Source: [Clostridium] leptum DSM 753 (GTDB lineage: Bacteria > Bacillota > Clostridia > Oscillospirales > Acutalibacteraceae). From it: a stretch of DNA of 64,000 bases. Below are positions 32,466 to 41,975 of the stretch, one piece after another. A program made the position numbers and the translations under genes. Location: positions 124,001-188,000 of the forward strand of contig DS480345.1 of assembly GCA_000154345.1 (NCBI GenBank), given 5' to 3'. The number at the start of each line of letters is the position of its first letter. The stretch's first letter is position 1. Under the pieces are notes generated by a model that searched no databases, was not told where the DNA came from, and worked only from the letters and a program-made list of their open reading frames with translations.

Positions 32466-33710
32466 TTACCGAATCTGCCCGCTGCCCAGCACAATAAACT
32501 TCATGGAGGTCAGCTCGTTCAAACCCATAGGCCCTCTGGCGTGGAGCTTTTGAGTGGAAATGCCGATCTCGGCGCCAAGGCCGAACTCACCGCCGTCGGT
32601 AAACCGGGTGGAAGCGTTCACATAAACCGCAGCCGCGTCCACACGGCTGGTAAATTCCCTGGCCTTTTGGTAGTTTTCCGTGATGATACATTCGCTGTGG
32701 CCGCTGGAATACCGCGCGATATGGCGCAGCGCCTCCTCCATAGAGGGCACCACCCTCACCGCCAGCTTATAGTCCAGATACTCCTTTACCCAGTCCTCCT
32801 CAGCGGCGGGAATCACACAGCCGCCCAGTATCCCGCGGGTCTTTTCGTCCCCGTGAAGCTCCACTTTTTTTTCATCCAGCTTTTTCTTCACCAGAGGCAG
32901 GAATCTTTCGGCAACCGCCTCATGAACCAAAATCGTCTCGATAGCATTGCACACCGACGGGCGGGAGGTCTTGGCGTTGTATACGACAGACGCCGCCATT
33001 TCCAGATCTGCGTCGCTGTCGATATAAACGTGGCAGTTGCCCACGCCGGTTTCAATTACCGGCACCTTGGATTTCTCCACCACGGTTTTGATCAATCCGG
33101 CCCCTCCCCGGGGAATCAGCACGTCTAAATACTCTGTCAGCTCCATCAGCTCCACCGATGACTGCCGGGATGTATCCTCCACCAGCTGGACGCTGTCTCT
33201 GGGCAGCCCGGCCTGGGCCACGGCCTCCCGCATAACGCCGGCAATCGCCAGATTGGAATAGATCGCTTCTTTGCCGCCTCTTAAAATCACCGCGTTGCCC
33301 GCCTTCAGGCAAAGGGCCGCCGCGTCTGACGTCACATTGGGACGAGCCTCAAAAATAATACCGATAACGCCCAGGGGTACCCGAACCTTAGTGATTTCTA
33401 AGCCGTTGGGCCGCACGCCGCCGGAAAGCACCGTCCCGATGGGGTCCGGCATTGCCGCTACCTGGCGCACCCCCTCTGCCATCGCGGCGATCCGCTCCTG
33501 GGACAGGGCCAGCCGGTCTAGCAGGGATGGGGTCAGTCCGGCGTTCTTTCCATTCTCCAGATCCTTTTGGTTCTCCTTTAAAATCTCTTCGCTGTGGCTT
33601 AACAGCGCCTGAGCGATCGCCAGAAGAGCGTCGTTTTTCTTCCGGCCCGCTACCGCCAGAACGGCGGCGGCCTCCTTGGCCCGCTTTCCCATTTGTTCCA
33701 TTGCGGTCAT
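32466..33710 (-). CDS. proA: Gamma-glutamyl phosphate reductase
   Basis: A 414-residue member of the aldehyde dehydrogenase superfamily, second step of proline synthesis (glutamyl phosphate to glutamate semialdehyde with NADPH). The motif FEARPNVTSDAAALCLKAGN and the catalytic cysteine in TSRPSVCNAIETILVH are present, and the length is standard. It lies 30 bases downstream of proB on the same strand. Confidence 0.97.
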   Translation of the reverse strand: MTAMEQMGKRAKEAAAVLAVAGRKKNDALLAIAQALLSHSEEILKENQKDLENGKNAGLTPSLLDRLALSQERIAAMAEGVRQVAAMPDPIGTVLSGGVRPNGLEITKVRVPLGVIGIIFEARPNVTSDAAALCLKAGNAVILRGGKEAIYSNLAIAGVMREAVAQAGLPRDSVQLVEDTSRQSSVELMELTEYLDVLIPRGGAGLIKTVVEKSKVPVIETGVGNCHVYIDSDADLEMAASVVYNAKTSRPSVCNAIETILVHEAVAERFLPLVKKKLDEKKVELHGDEKTRGILGGCVIPAAEEDWVKEYLDYKLAVRVVPSMEEALRHIARYSSGHSECIITENYQKAREFTSRVDAAAVYVNASTRFTDGGEFGLGAEIGISTQKLHARGPMGLNELTSMKFIVLGSGQIR

Positions 33711-33740
33711 TGTCAGTTCCTCCTTTGGCTCAGTGGTTTC

Positions 33741-34535
33741 TCATCCTTTTTTCTTTGCCACAAACCGGGTTCCGATCTCCCGGCCCTCCAGCAAATCATA
33801 TAGCAGCTCCGGATTTTCCCCGTTGATAACGCAGCAGTCGATGCCCGCCTCGGTAGCCACCACCGCCGCCGTGATCTTCGTACTCATACCGCCGGTGCCC
33901 CGGTTGGAACCGCTGCCCCCGGCGATTTCCCGAATATGCCCGTCAATATGCCTGACCACCGGAATCCGCTTAGCGTCCGGGTTTTTCCGGGGATCCTCCT
34001 CATACAGGCCGTCGATATCCGTCAGGATCACCAGCAGGTCCGCCTCCACGATATCCGCCACAATAGCGGAAAGGGTGTCGTTATCCCCGAAATTCTGGCC
34101 GTCCAGCTCGTCGATGGCTACGGTGTCGTTCTCATTAACTACCGGGATGATCCCCATTTCCATCAGGGCCTCAAAGGTGTTGACCACGTTTTGTTTGCTG
34201 TGGTCATGCTCCACCACGTCCCTGGTCAGAAGAATCTGGGCCACGGTGCGGTTGTATTCCCCGAACAGCTTGTCATAGACAAACATCAGCTCGCACTGGC
34301 CTACCGCCGCCACCGCCTGCTTTTTCCTAGTCTCCTTCGGCCGCTGCTTCAGACCCAGCTTTCCTACTCCCACGCCGATGGCGCCGGAGCTGACCAGGAT
34401 CACCTCCCGGCCGGAATTCTGCAAATCGCTCAGCACCTTGCACAAGTGGTCGATTCTGCGGATATTCAGCCTTCCGCTGTCATAGGTCAGAGTGGAGGTT
34501 CCCACCTTGACTACAATTCGCTTCGCTTTCATCAT
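33741..34535 (-). CDS. proB: Glutamate 5-kinase, without PUA domain
   Basis: A 264-residue amino-acid kinase: VVKVGTSTLTYDSGRLNI (phosphate binding), VSSGAIGVGVGKL, NENDTVAIDELDGQNFGDND and SNRGTGGMSTKI (nucleotide site). It lacks the C-terminal PUA domain of the 370-residue E. coli type. It makes glutamyl phosphate for ProA. The start ATGATG overlaps the peptidase stop; the second ATG has the better spacing to GGAGGAGT. Confidence 0.96.
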   Translation of the reverse strand: MMKAKRIVVKVGTSTLTYDSGRLNIRRIDHLCKVLSDLQNSGREVILVSSGAIGVGVGKLGLKQRPKETRKKQAVAAVGQCELMFVYDKLFGEYNRTVAQILLTRDVVEHDHSKQNVVNTFEALMEMGIIPVVNENDTVAIDELDGQNFGDNDTLSAIVADIVEADLLVILTDIDGLYEEDPRKNPDAKRIPVVRHIDGHIREIAGGSGSNRGTGGMSTKITAAVVATEAGIDCCVINGENPELLYDLLEGREIGTRFVAKKKG

Positions 34536-35785
34536 ACTCCTCCGATTGCTTCGTAAAAGCTTGGATTCAGCTTCGGCCCCACCACGGAAACCGACAGCCG
34601 GCTGAGGTCAAAAATGTGGCTGGCCACCTGGTTGACCTCCTCTATCGTGACGCTGTTAATCCTTTCCAGCAGTTCATCCTCCGTGAGCACTCTGCCCTTC
34701 AGCAGCTCATTGCGGCCCATATGCCCCACCCGGGAGGAGGTGCTCTCCATTCCCATGACCAGGCCCGCCTTCAGCTGCTCCCTGGCTCGGGAAAACTCTG
34801 TTGGGGAGACTCCCGTTTTTAGTTCCTCCAAGGTCTTTAGAATTTCCTCCACGGTCCGCTCCGCCGTTTCCGGGCTTACCGCCGTTTGAATCTCAAACAG
34901 CCCGCCGCTCAGGTAGGCGGTGGTGCCGCTGTCCACCGAATAGGCCAGCCCCAGCTCTTCCCGCAGGCGCTGGAACAGCCGTGAAGAGGTGCTGCCGCCG
35001 GTGACCAGGTTCAGCACGTTCAGAGGCTGAAGCTGGGGAGAAAGGCTGTCCAGCCCCGGCAGGCACAGACAGATATGTGTCTGCTCCTGATCCTCCTCCT
35101 GAAGCACACAGGAACGGGTGTAGGCCATACGGCAGTCATCCACCAAAGCGGGGCCCTTGCGCTGTCCACCGAAAAAGCGGTGGGCAAGTTCCAAAAACTG
35201 CTCCCTGCAGAAGTTCCCGCACACCGCCGCCACCACCCGGTCCGGGGAATATCTTTTCCGCAGCACCCGTTTCAGCTCTCCCCGGCCGATCCGCCGCAGG
35301 CTTTCCCGGGTGCCCAGAATCGGCCTGCCGTAAGAGGATTTCCGCCAAACTCCGGCGTATTGGTTCTCCACCACCCGGTCCTCCGGCATATCCTCCGTCA
35401 TGCTGATTTCTTCCATGATGACGCTTTTTTCCGTTTGGATGTCTCCTGGATCCAGCTTTGGCCTGGTGACCATGCCCGCTAAAATAGAGAACGCCTTTTC
35501 CAGATGCTCGGTTAGGGTTCTCCCGTAATAGCAGGTATACTCCTTAGCAGTATACGCGTTCATCTGGCCGCCGATCGCGTCCATTTCCTCGGCGATCTGC
35601 CGGGCGGACTTTTCCGCCGTTCCCTTGAACGCCATATGCTCCATGAAATGAGAAACACCATTTTCCGCCGCCGTTTCATAGGCGGAGCCGCTTTTGATCC
35701 AAAAGCCGAAGCTTACCGACCGGACGTGATCCTGCTTTTCCATCAGAACTCTAAGCCCGTTGGGAAACGTCACCTTTTCCATCAA
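34532..35785 (-). CDS. M16-family zinc peptidase
   Basis: A 417-residue single-unit M16 peptidase (pitrilysin/YmxG-like). The inverted zinc motif HFMEH (residues 46-50) is intact, with a downstream acidic segment (EEISMTEDMPED) to supply the third ligand. The second, inactive half ends in the R-Y-like region SSRLFQRLREELGLAYSVDS. It has no signal peptide. In Firmicutes such proteins are often encoded near pnp and rpsO, as here. The substrates are unknown. Its stop overlaps proB, so it may head a proBA transcript. Confidence 0.9.
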   Translation of the reverse strand: MMEKVTFPNGLRVLMEKQDHVRSVSFGFWIKSGSAYETAAENGVSHFMEHMAFKGTAEKSARQIAEEMDAIGGQMNAYTAKEYTCYYGRTLTEHLEKAFSILAGMVTRPKLDPGDIQTEKSVIMEEISMTEDMPEDRVVENQYAGVWRKSSYGRPILGTRESLRRIGRGELKRVLRKRYSPDRVVAAVCGNFCREQFLELAHRFFGGQRKGPALVDDCRMAYTRSCVLQEEDQEQTHICLCLPGLDSLSPQLQPLNVLNLVTGGSTSSRLFQRLREELGLAYSVDSGTTAYLSGGLFEIQTAVSPETAERTVEEILKTLEELKTGVSPTEFSRAREQLKAGLVMGMESTSSRVGHMGRNELLKGRVLTEDELLERINSVTIEEVNQVASHIFDLSRLSVSVVGPKLNPSFYEAIGGV

Positions 35786-35804
35786 GTTAAGTCATCACCA
35801 TTCC

Positions 35805-37169
35805 TTACTGGGTCAATACCCGAATCCATTTCCACCGGTTTACCTTCACCAGAGCCACAAAGCACTTAAGAATCTGGTCTGATTTCAAGCACAGGAACAC
35901 AACCTCTGGAGAAGCGTGGAATACAAACGCCGCCAGCGCGGAGGCCGGCAGCACGATCAGCCACATGAAGATGCTGTCGTTAATCAAAACAAAGGTGGTA
36001 TCGCCGCCGCCCCGGACAAAACCAGTCAGCACATTAAGCTGGTAGCCGGTGCCCACGGTAGTGATACATAAAATGATAATAAAATGCACCGCCATGGTTT
36101 TAGTTTCAGGCGTGATGGCGTAAAAGCCCAGGATAAAGTCCTTAACCAAATACAACGTCACGCCGGTAACCAAGCCTAAGGCTAAAAACACCAATTGGAG
36201 CCGTTTCGCGTACCGCTTCAGCTCCTCTATCTTACCGGCGCCGATCCATTTTCCAGTCATCACGCCGGTGGCGTTGGCGGAACCATGGATAATCACCGTA
36301 AGCACTTGTATCACCGTGGTAGAGATACTGTTGGCGGCAATCGCCGACGCGCCCAGCCTGCCGATAATAGCGGTTTGGGCGCCCTGGGCGATTCCCCACA
36401 TGGCGTCTCCCCCAATCACAGGAGAGCCTACCCGGAGGAACTTTTTCAAAATCTCCCGGTCCAGGCGGAACAGGGAACGGAACTGGAACCGAATCTTCCG
36501 GTCCACTGCCTTTAAATAAAAACAGATGATTCCGAATTCCACTATCCTGGAGGTCAGGGTAGCGATGGCCGCGCCCTGGCTTCCCAGCCGGGGTGCGCCG
36601 AAATTGCCGTAGATCAAAAGATAATTCAGGCAAACATTAATGACCAAAGTGGACCCGGAGACTAAAAAACCGATTCGCACGGTTTCCACGCTCCGCAGGC
36701 CAGCCAGCAGCGTATTGGTCATACCGAAAAAAACGTAAGTAAAGCAAATGATTTTCAGGTACTTGACCCCTTCCCTGATGACCTCCTGGTCGTCGGTCAA
36801 AAGGCCCAGGCACCCGTGCGGAAAGAAAAAGGCGGCGCACCACAGAAGCATACTGACCGCCACAGCCACCCAAAAGCCGACCGCGATGATTTTCTGAACA
36901 GACTGGGTATCCTTCTTTCCCCAAAACTGGGAGGCCAGCACTACCATAGCCGCGCCGATTCCCATAACAGTCATCTGCAGAAAATACTGGATTTGGTTGC
37001 ACAGAGCCACGCCGGACAGAGCCAGCTCGCTGTAGCCGCCCAGCATTACGTTATCCGCAAGGCTTACGCTGTACACCACCAGGTTCTGCAACGCGATGAC
37101 CAGAGTCATGGAAAAATAGCTCTTGTAGAAAGACTGGTTCTTTCCAGAAACGACATTTGACTTTGTCAT
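35805..37169 (-). CDS. MATE-family multidrug/sodium exporter
   Basis: A 454-residue protein with twelve membrane helices in two repeated MatE halves. The first half opens MTLVIALQNLVVYSVSLADNVMLGGYS and contains the conserved GMTNTLLAGLRSVETVRIGF region. It would export cationic compounds in exchange for Na+ or H+. It is 19 bases upstream of the peptidase gene. The substrate is not predictable. Confidence 0.9.
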   Translation of the reverse strand: MTKSNVVSGKNQSFYKSYFSMTLVIALQNLVVYSVSLADNVMLGGYSELALSGVALCNQIQYFLQMTVMGIGAAMVVLASQFWGKKDTQSVQKIIAVGFWVAVAVSMLLWCAAFFFPHGCLGLLTDDQEVIREGVKYLKIICFTYVFFGMTNTLLAGLRSVETVRIGFLVSGSTLVINVCLNYLLIYGNFGAPRLGSQGAAIATLTSRIVEFGIICFYLKAVDRKIRFQFRSLFRLDREILKKFLRVGSPVIGGDAMWGIAQGAQTAIIGRLGASAIAANSISTTVIQVLTVIIHGSANATGVMTGKWIGAGKIEELKRYAKRLQLVFLALGLVTGVTLYLVKDFILGFYAITPETKTMAVHFIIILCITTVGTGYQLNVLTGFVRGGGDTTFVLINDSIFMWLIVLPASALAAFVFHASPEVVFLCLKSDQILKCFVALVKVNRWKWIRVLTQ

Positions 37170-37587
37170 TTTTACTACCCCCTAAATGCCAAAATGAGAG
37201 CAACCGTTCAGCTGCTCCCATTTCTATTCAATTGTAATAATCCTCAAGCCGATGTTTTATTCAAAATTCCGAAAGCCGCAATTCCAGAATTTTGATCCGT
37301 TATTCTTTTTCGCTTTCGCTTTTTATTGTCAAGCATTGGGCGGTCCCGCCTCTCGGCCAGACTTTTTCTTTGAAAGGGGAAGCTTCTCCCTGTCCGCCGC
37401 AAATGGACATAGGGAAGCTTTCTCCTTTCCATAGGCTGATTGCCTCCGGTTTTCCGTTTTCAGGTCAGCCTGCCCCGGGAACCGGCCGCCGGAAAATTCT
37501 CAAGCTTCCGCCCGCCGCAAATGAGCGAAAGCCCCGTTTTTTCCTTTCGGCGCCCCGAACCGCGCTGATCAAGTTTTTTCAGCCCGC
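37170..37587. other. Gene-free interval with a long hairpin
   Basis: No gene is seen. An imperfect palindrome centred near 37400 (AAGCTTCTCCCTGTCC at 37380-37395 with GGACATAGGGAAGCTT at 37405-37420, extended outward by GAAAGG/CCTTTC) lies downstream of pnp and may be its terminator or an RNA 3'-end stabiliser. There is no strong T run on the pnp strand. Confidence 0.55.
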
Positions 37588-39789
37588 TTAATTGCGGGAC
37601 CGGTTGTTGTTGGGCCGGAACCCGTTGGAGCCTCTCCGGTCGTCCCTTCTGGGACGGCGGGGAGCGTCGGAGATCTCGTTTTCCGGGGTCAGGCCCTCCA
37701 CCTCGATGAGGGCGTCTCTCCGGGACAGGTTCAGCCTGCCCTTATCGTCGATCTCCAGCACCTTGACCAGCACCTCGTCGTCTACGTTCACCACGTCGGT
37801 GACCTTTTCGGTGCGCTTCACATCCAGCCGGGAAATATGCACCAGGCCCTCCTTGCCGGGAGCGATTTCCACAAACGCGCCGAAGTCCATCAGCCGGGTG
37901 ACGCGGCCTTTATAGATGGCGCCGACCTCCGGATCCTCCACGATGGTCTTGACAATGGTCAGGGCCCGGTTGCAGTTGTCGATATCGGTGCCGGAAATGA
38001 ACACGCTGCCGTCCTCCTCCACGTCCACCTTAACATCACACTCGGCGCAGATCTTTTGAATGACCTTTCCGCCGGAGCCGATGACCTCGCGGATCTTATC
38101 CACCGGAATGGTGATGGAGAGCATCTTGGGCGCGTATTTGCTCAGCTCCGCTCTCGGCGCCGGGATACACTTCAGAATGATCTCGTCCAGGATATAATCT
38201 CTGGCCTTGTGGGTCTTTTCCAGAGCCTCCTTCACGATTTCCGGGGTCAGTCCGTCGATCTTCAGGTCCATCTGGATGGCGGTGATGCCCTCGTGGGTAC
38301 CGGCCACCTTAAAGTCCATATCGCCGAAGAAATCCTCTAAGCCCTGGATATCCACCATGGTCATCCAGCGCTCGCCCTCGGTGATCAGGCCGCAGGAGAT
38401 ACCGGCTACCGGCGCCTTGATCGGCACGCCGGCGTCCATCAGAGCCAGGGTGGAGCCGCAGATGGAAGCCTGGGAGGTGGAGCCGTTGGAGGAAACCACC
38501 TCGGAAACCAGGCGGTATGCGTAGGGGAACTCCTCCACCGGAGGAATCACCGGCAGCAGGGCTCTTTCCGCCAGAGCGCCGTGGCCGATTTCCCGGCGTC
38601 CCGGGCCTCTGGAGGGCCTGGTCTCGCCCACAGAGTAGGACGGGAAATTATATTGATGCATATAGCGCTTGAACTCTTCGCCGTCAATGCCATCCAGCAG
38701 CTGCTGGTCGCTGACCGGGCCTAAGGTCGCCGCGGTGATAACCTGGGTCTGGCCCCTGGTAAACATGCCGGAGCCGTGAACCCTGGGAAGCAGGCCGACC
38801 TCGGCGGCCAGAGGCCGCATCTGATCCATGGCCCTGCCGTCCACACGCTTCTGCTCGTCCAGCAGCCAGCGGCGGACTACGTTCTTCTGGGTTTTATACA
38901 TGCACTCGTCGATCTTGGCCTCGCACTCGGGATAGATCGGGTCGAAATGCTCGTGAACCTTTTCATAAATGGGCTTTAACCGCTCGTCGCGGACGGTCTT
39001 GTCGTCGGTATCCAGAGCAAGCTTTACGTCCTCGGTGGCGAACTCCATGACAGCCGCCAGCATTTCCGGATCCGGCTCGTTGCTGGGATACTCGAACTTA
39101 GCCTTGCCGATCTCCGCCTGCATACCCTTGATGAACTCGATGATCTTCTGGTTGGCCTCATGACCCGCCATAATGCCGTTATACATGACCTCGTCGGAAA
39201 CCTCGTTGGCACCGGCCTCGATCATGGCGATCAGCTTATCGGTAGAGGCCACGGTAACGGCCATCTGGGATTTCTCGCGCTGCTCCGCGGTGGGATTGAT
39301 AACATACTCGCCGTCCACATACCCTACGGAAACGCCGGAGATCGGGCCCTTCCACGGGATATCGGAGATGGACAGGGCCGCGGAGGTTCCCACCATGGCG
39401 GCGATCTCCGGAGAGCAGTCCGGATCCACAGACATGACGGTGCACACCACGGACACATCGTTTCTCATATCCTTGGGGAACAGGGGGCGGATCGGCCGGT
39501 CGATGACCCGGGAGGTCAGAATGGCCTTATCGCTGGGACGGCCCTCCCTTTTCAGGAAGGAGCCGGGAATTTTGCCCACGGCGTACAGCTTTTCCTCAAA
39601 GTCCACGGACAGCGGGAAAAAGTCGATGCCGTCCCTGGGCTTGGCGGAAGCGGTCACCGCCACGTTCACCACGGTGTCGCCGTAGCGGACAAAGCAGGCG
39701 CCGTTGGCCAGCTGGGCGATTTTTCCCGTCTCGATTTTAAGGGGGCGCCCCGCGAAATCGGTTTCAAAAACCTTGTAATTTTCAAACAT
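37588..39789 (-). CDS. pnp: Polyribonucleotide nucleotidyltransferase (PNPase)
   Basis: A 733-residue exoribonuclease. Two RNase PH domains (residues ~1-230 and ~315-550, with SRGPGRREIGHGALAERAL) flank a helical domain; a KH domain (ITIPVDKIREVIGSGGKVIQ) and an S1 domain (VGAIYKGRVTRLMDFGAFVE) follow, then an arginine/asparagine-rich tail. It degrades mRNA 3' to 5' with phosphate. Its position downstream of rpsO is the near-universal order and allows autoregulation through the rpsO-pnp transcript. Confidence 0.98.
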   Translation of the reverse strand: MFENYKVFETDFAGRPLKIETGKIAQLANGACFVRYGDTVVNVAVTASAKPRDGIDFFPLSVDFEEKLYAVGKIPGSFLKREGRPSDKAILTSRVIDRPIRPLFPKDMRNDVSVVCTVMSVDPDCSPEIAAMVGTSAALSISDIPWKGPISGVSVGYVDGEYVINPTAEQREKSQMAVTVASTDKLIAMIEAGANEVSDEVMYNGIMAGHEANQKIIEFIKGMQAEIGKAKFEYPSNEPDPEMLAAVMEFATEDVKLALDTDDKTVRDERLKPIYEKVHEHFDPIYPECEAKIDECMYKTQKNVVRRWLLDEQKRVDGRAMDQMRPLAAEVGLLPRVHGSGMFTRGQTQVITAATLGPVSDQQLLDGIDGEEFKRYMHQYNFPSYSVGETRPSRGPGRREIGHGALAERALLPVIPPVEEFPYAYRLVSEVVSSNGSTSQASICGSTLALMDAGVPIKAPVAGISCGLITEGERWMTMVDIQGLEDFFGDMDFKVAGTHEGITAIQMDLKIDGLTPEIVKEALEKTHKARDYILDEIILKCIPAPRAELSKYAPKMLSITIPVDKIREVIGSGGKVIQKICAECDVKVDVEEDGSVFISGTDIDNCNRALTIVKTIVEDPEVGAIYKGRVTRLMDFGAFVEIAPGKEGLVHISRLDVKRTEKVTDVVNVDDEVLVKVLEIDDKGRLNLSRRDALIEVEGLTPENEISDAPRRPRRDDRRGSNGFRPNNNRSRN

Positions 39790-39928
39790 TTTCGTTTCCT
39801 CCTAAAAAATTTATCTTCCGCAGGAGGAGAAGCGATTTAGCAATAAAACCAACCGCCGGCTTCCGGCGCCTCGTTTCACTGCTAAAACCGTTTCCGCCCT
39901 CCTGAAAAAACCTGCTGTAAACTTCGAA

Positions 39929-39958
39929 AGGGCAGACGGCTAAAAAGCCGCCTGCCCG
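39929..39958 (-). terminator. rpsO-pnp intergenic hairpin
   Basis: GGGCAGACGGCT (39929-39940) pairs with AGCCGCCTGCCC (39945-39956), with one mismatch near the loop. Only three T follow on the minus strand, so read-through into pnp is expected. Confidence 0.65.
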
Positions 39959-39968
39959 ATGAAGCGAA

Positions 39969-40232
39969 TTATTTACGGATGCCCAATTTGGCAATAATGG
40001 CACGGTATCTTTCGATATCCACCTTGGTCAGGTAGTTCAAAAGATTTCTTCTCTGGCCAACCATCTTCAAAAGGCCCCGGCGGGAATGGTGGTCCTTCTT
40101 GTGGGTCTTCAGGTGCTCGGTCAGGTCGTTGATCCTTTTAGTCAAAAGGGCGATCTGCACCTCGGGAGAACCGGTATCCCCTTCATGCTGGGCATACTCC
40201 TTGATAATAGCGTTCTTTTCTTCCTTTAACAT
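39969..40232 (-). CDS. rpsO: 30S ribosomal protein S15
   Basis: An 87-residue protein with the conserved EGDTGSPEVQIALLTKRINDL and HHSRRGLLKMVGQRRNLLNYL segments. It binds the central domain of 16S rRNA. It has its own promoter and a leader of about 115 bases. Confidence 0.98.
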   Translation of the reverse strand: MLKEEKNAIIKEYAQHEGDTGSPEVQIALLTKRINDLTEHLKTHKKDHHSRRGLLKMVGQRRNLLNYLTKVDIERYRAIIAKLGIRK

Positions 40233-40348
40233 GCTTTTTCACCTCGTTGAATAGTTTCCCATATCCCAGTAGCAGGCAGGCGAAATCCCCGTCGGGGCTT
40301 ACTCCTGAAACCGGGGTAAGGGCGTCGGCGCGTACGCTGTACGTGCGC
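40233..40348 (-). promoter_or_regulatory. rpsO leader, possible S15-binding structure
   Basis: The leader between promoter and rpsO contains GGCGC/GCGCC enclosing GTAC/GTAC and a CCCG/CGGG hairpin. S15 represses its own mRNA in several bacterial lineages through unrelated structures, so a role is plausible but unproven. Confidence 0.4.
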
Positions 40349-40354
40349 CTATAA

Positions 40355-40383
40355 AGTATAGCACAGTTCCCATGGCTTGTAAA
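40355..40383 (-). promoter_or_regulatory. Promoter of rpsO-pnp
   Basis: On the minus strand TTTACA (40383-40378), 17-base spacer, TATACT (40360-40355). Confidence 0.8.
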
Positions 40384-40472
40384 CCATTATTTCATGGAAA
40401 ATCAGAGAATATCTCCTCCGTTTTTCGTCCAAAATCCAAGAGAAGAGGCCGGCGGCTCTCACGGCGGCCGCC

Positions 40473-41753
40473 TTATTTCAGCGGGTTCATCACCAGGCCG
40501 GTGATCAGCTTGGGATAAAAATACGTCGATTTCTGAGGCATCTTTTCCCCGGCGGCGGCAACATCCCGGATCTCCGCCACACGGGTGGGATTCAAAATAA
40601 AGGCGCACTGGCTCTCGCCCTTTTCCACGCTTTCCACCGCCTCTTGAAAACTGCGGGTATAGGTCAGGTTTACCTGGTTGGCCATATTCTCCTTATCGAT
40701 GCCGAACAGCTTTTCCAGCACCAGGGTATGCAGCACCGTCACATCCAGAGACTTGGAGGCTTCGCTCAGGCCCGGAAGCAGCCCGTCCAGCACGGACAAA
40801 TCCTTCAGGGTCAGCAGAGTCCAGCGGTCCCCGCCGCAGTAAAATCCAAACGCCTTTTCCCCCTTGGCGTACTTTTCGTCCAGGGCCTTTTCCATCTGGG
40901 CAACGCAGGCTTTTTCCTCCACCCGGAAATAAGGCTCGCAGGCTTTCATGGCGGCTCTGGGATCAAAATTCTTCAAATTCCGGAGCAAACGGTGGGTGGG
41001 GAACACCACTAATCCGTCGTGCTCCATATCCACCAGCATCATCATAATGTAGTCCGCCGGATCCCCTTCCTTGGCGAGTCCCTGTTCCCGGCAGTAGTTT
41101 CTAAAATTCAGGGCGGTCTCATACCGGTGATGGCCGTCGGCAATATACAGCTTCCGATCCTTAAAATCACCGCATACGGCGGCGACCGTCTCCGGATCCG
41201 ACACTACCCAAAGGCGGTGGGTCACTCCCTCCCCGTCGGTGAACTCCGCCTGAGGCTCGCCCTGGGAAAGCTGATCGATCCTTGCCAGGGTTACGTGCTC
41301 CGGGTCCATATATAAAGAATAAATCTGACTGAAATTGCAGAAGGTGGCTTTCATCAGGTTAAACCGGTCCTCCTTGGCCTTGGACAAGGTTTCCTCATGG
41401 GGCAGCACCACGCCCTTTTCAAACTCCTCCAGCTTTACCCTGCTGATAAAGCCCTTAACCCTTTTCCGCTCTCCCCGGGCGGTAAACTCCTCCTCGTAAA
41501 TATACAGGCTTTCCTTCTCTTCCCGCTTCAGGATTCCCTGCTGAATCCACTCCTCTAAAAGCCTTCCGGCGGTACCGTAAGGGTCATCCCCCTTGGGCAG
41601 CTCCAGCCGGATCACATTGTGCTCGTTTCTTTCCAAATAAGCCTTCCTCTGCTCCTCGCTGATGATATCGTAAGGCGGACAGCAAAGCTCCTGGATGCTT
41701 CCGGCCTTCGAGGTTTGGAACCTGAGCCCCTTCATTCCTTTTACTTCAGCCAT
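40473..41753 (-). CDS. DUF1015-family protein
   Basis: A 426-residue protein matching DUF1015: the N-terminal AGSIQELCCPPYDIISEEQRKAY and the central YIADGHHRYETALNFR are its hallmarks. The family is widespread in anaerobes and is often annotated only as a conserved hypothetical or loosely linked to serine or phosphoserine metabolism. The HHR motif suggests an enzyme. Neighbours are rpsO-pnp and a divergent amidohydrolase and add no clue. Confidence 0.85.
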   Translation of the reverse strand: MAEVKGMKGLRFQTSKAGSIQELCCPPYDIISEEQRKAYLERNEHNVIRLELPKGDDPYGTAGRLLEEWIQQGILKREEKESLYIYEEEFTARGERKRVKGFISRVKLEEFEKGVVLPHEETLSKAKEDRFNLMKATFCNFSQIYSLYMDPEHVTLARIDQLSQGEPQAEFTDGEGVTHRLWVVSDPETVAAVCGDFKDRKLYIADGHHRYETALNFRNYCREQGLAKEGDPADYIMMMLVDMEHDGLVVFPTHRLLRNLKNFDPRAAMKACEPYFRVEEKACVAQMEKALDEKYAKGEKAFGFYCGGDRWTLLTLKDLSVLDGLLPGLSEASKSLDVTVLHTLVLEKLFGIDKENMANQVNLTYTRSFQEAVESVEKGESQCAFILNPTRVAEIRDVAAAGEKMPQKSTYFYPKLITGLVMNPLK

Positions 41754-41867
41754 TTTAATATTCTCCCTTCATTCCCTTTGCTTCCATTGTAGTAAAAAAC
41801 AGGGAATCCGTCAATCTTAAATCAGGGCAGGCAGCCATATTGATTTCCCCTTGCAGTAATCTTTTCC

Positions 41868-41897
41868 TTGACAAAAGAACACGTCTTCTGATATTAT
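41868..41897 (+). promoter_or_regulatory. Promoter of the amidohydrolase gene
   Basis: TTGACA (41868-41873), 18-base spacer, TATTAT (41892-41897), overlapping TATAAT at 41895. A start near 41904 rules out translation starts at or before that point. Confidence 0.75.
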
Positions 41898-41975
41898 AAT
41901 AAATTGGGTTTTAATGGTCAAAAATTGAAATCTATGAAAATTTTCATATCTTTAAACAGAAAGAAGTACAGTGCC

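Noticed and set aside
37380..37420. The hairpin after pnp as a standard intrinsic terminator
   Set aside because: There is no adequate T run on the pnp strand, so it is listed only as a structure.
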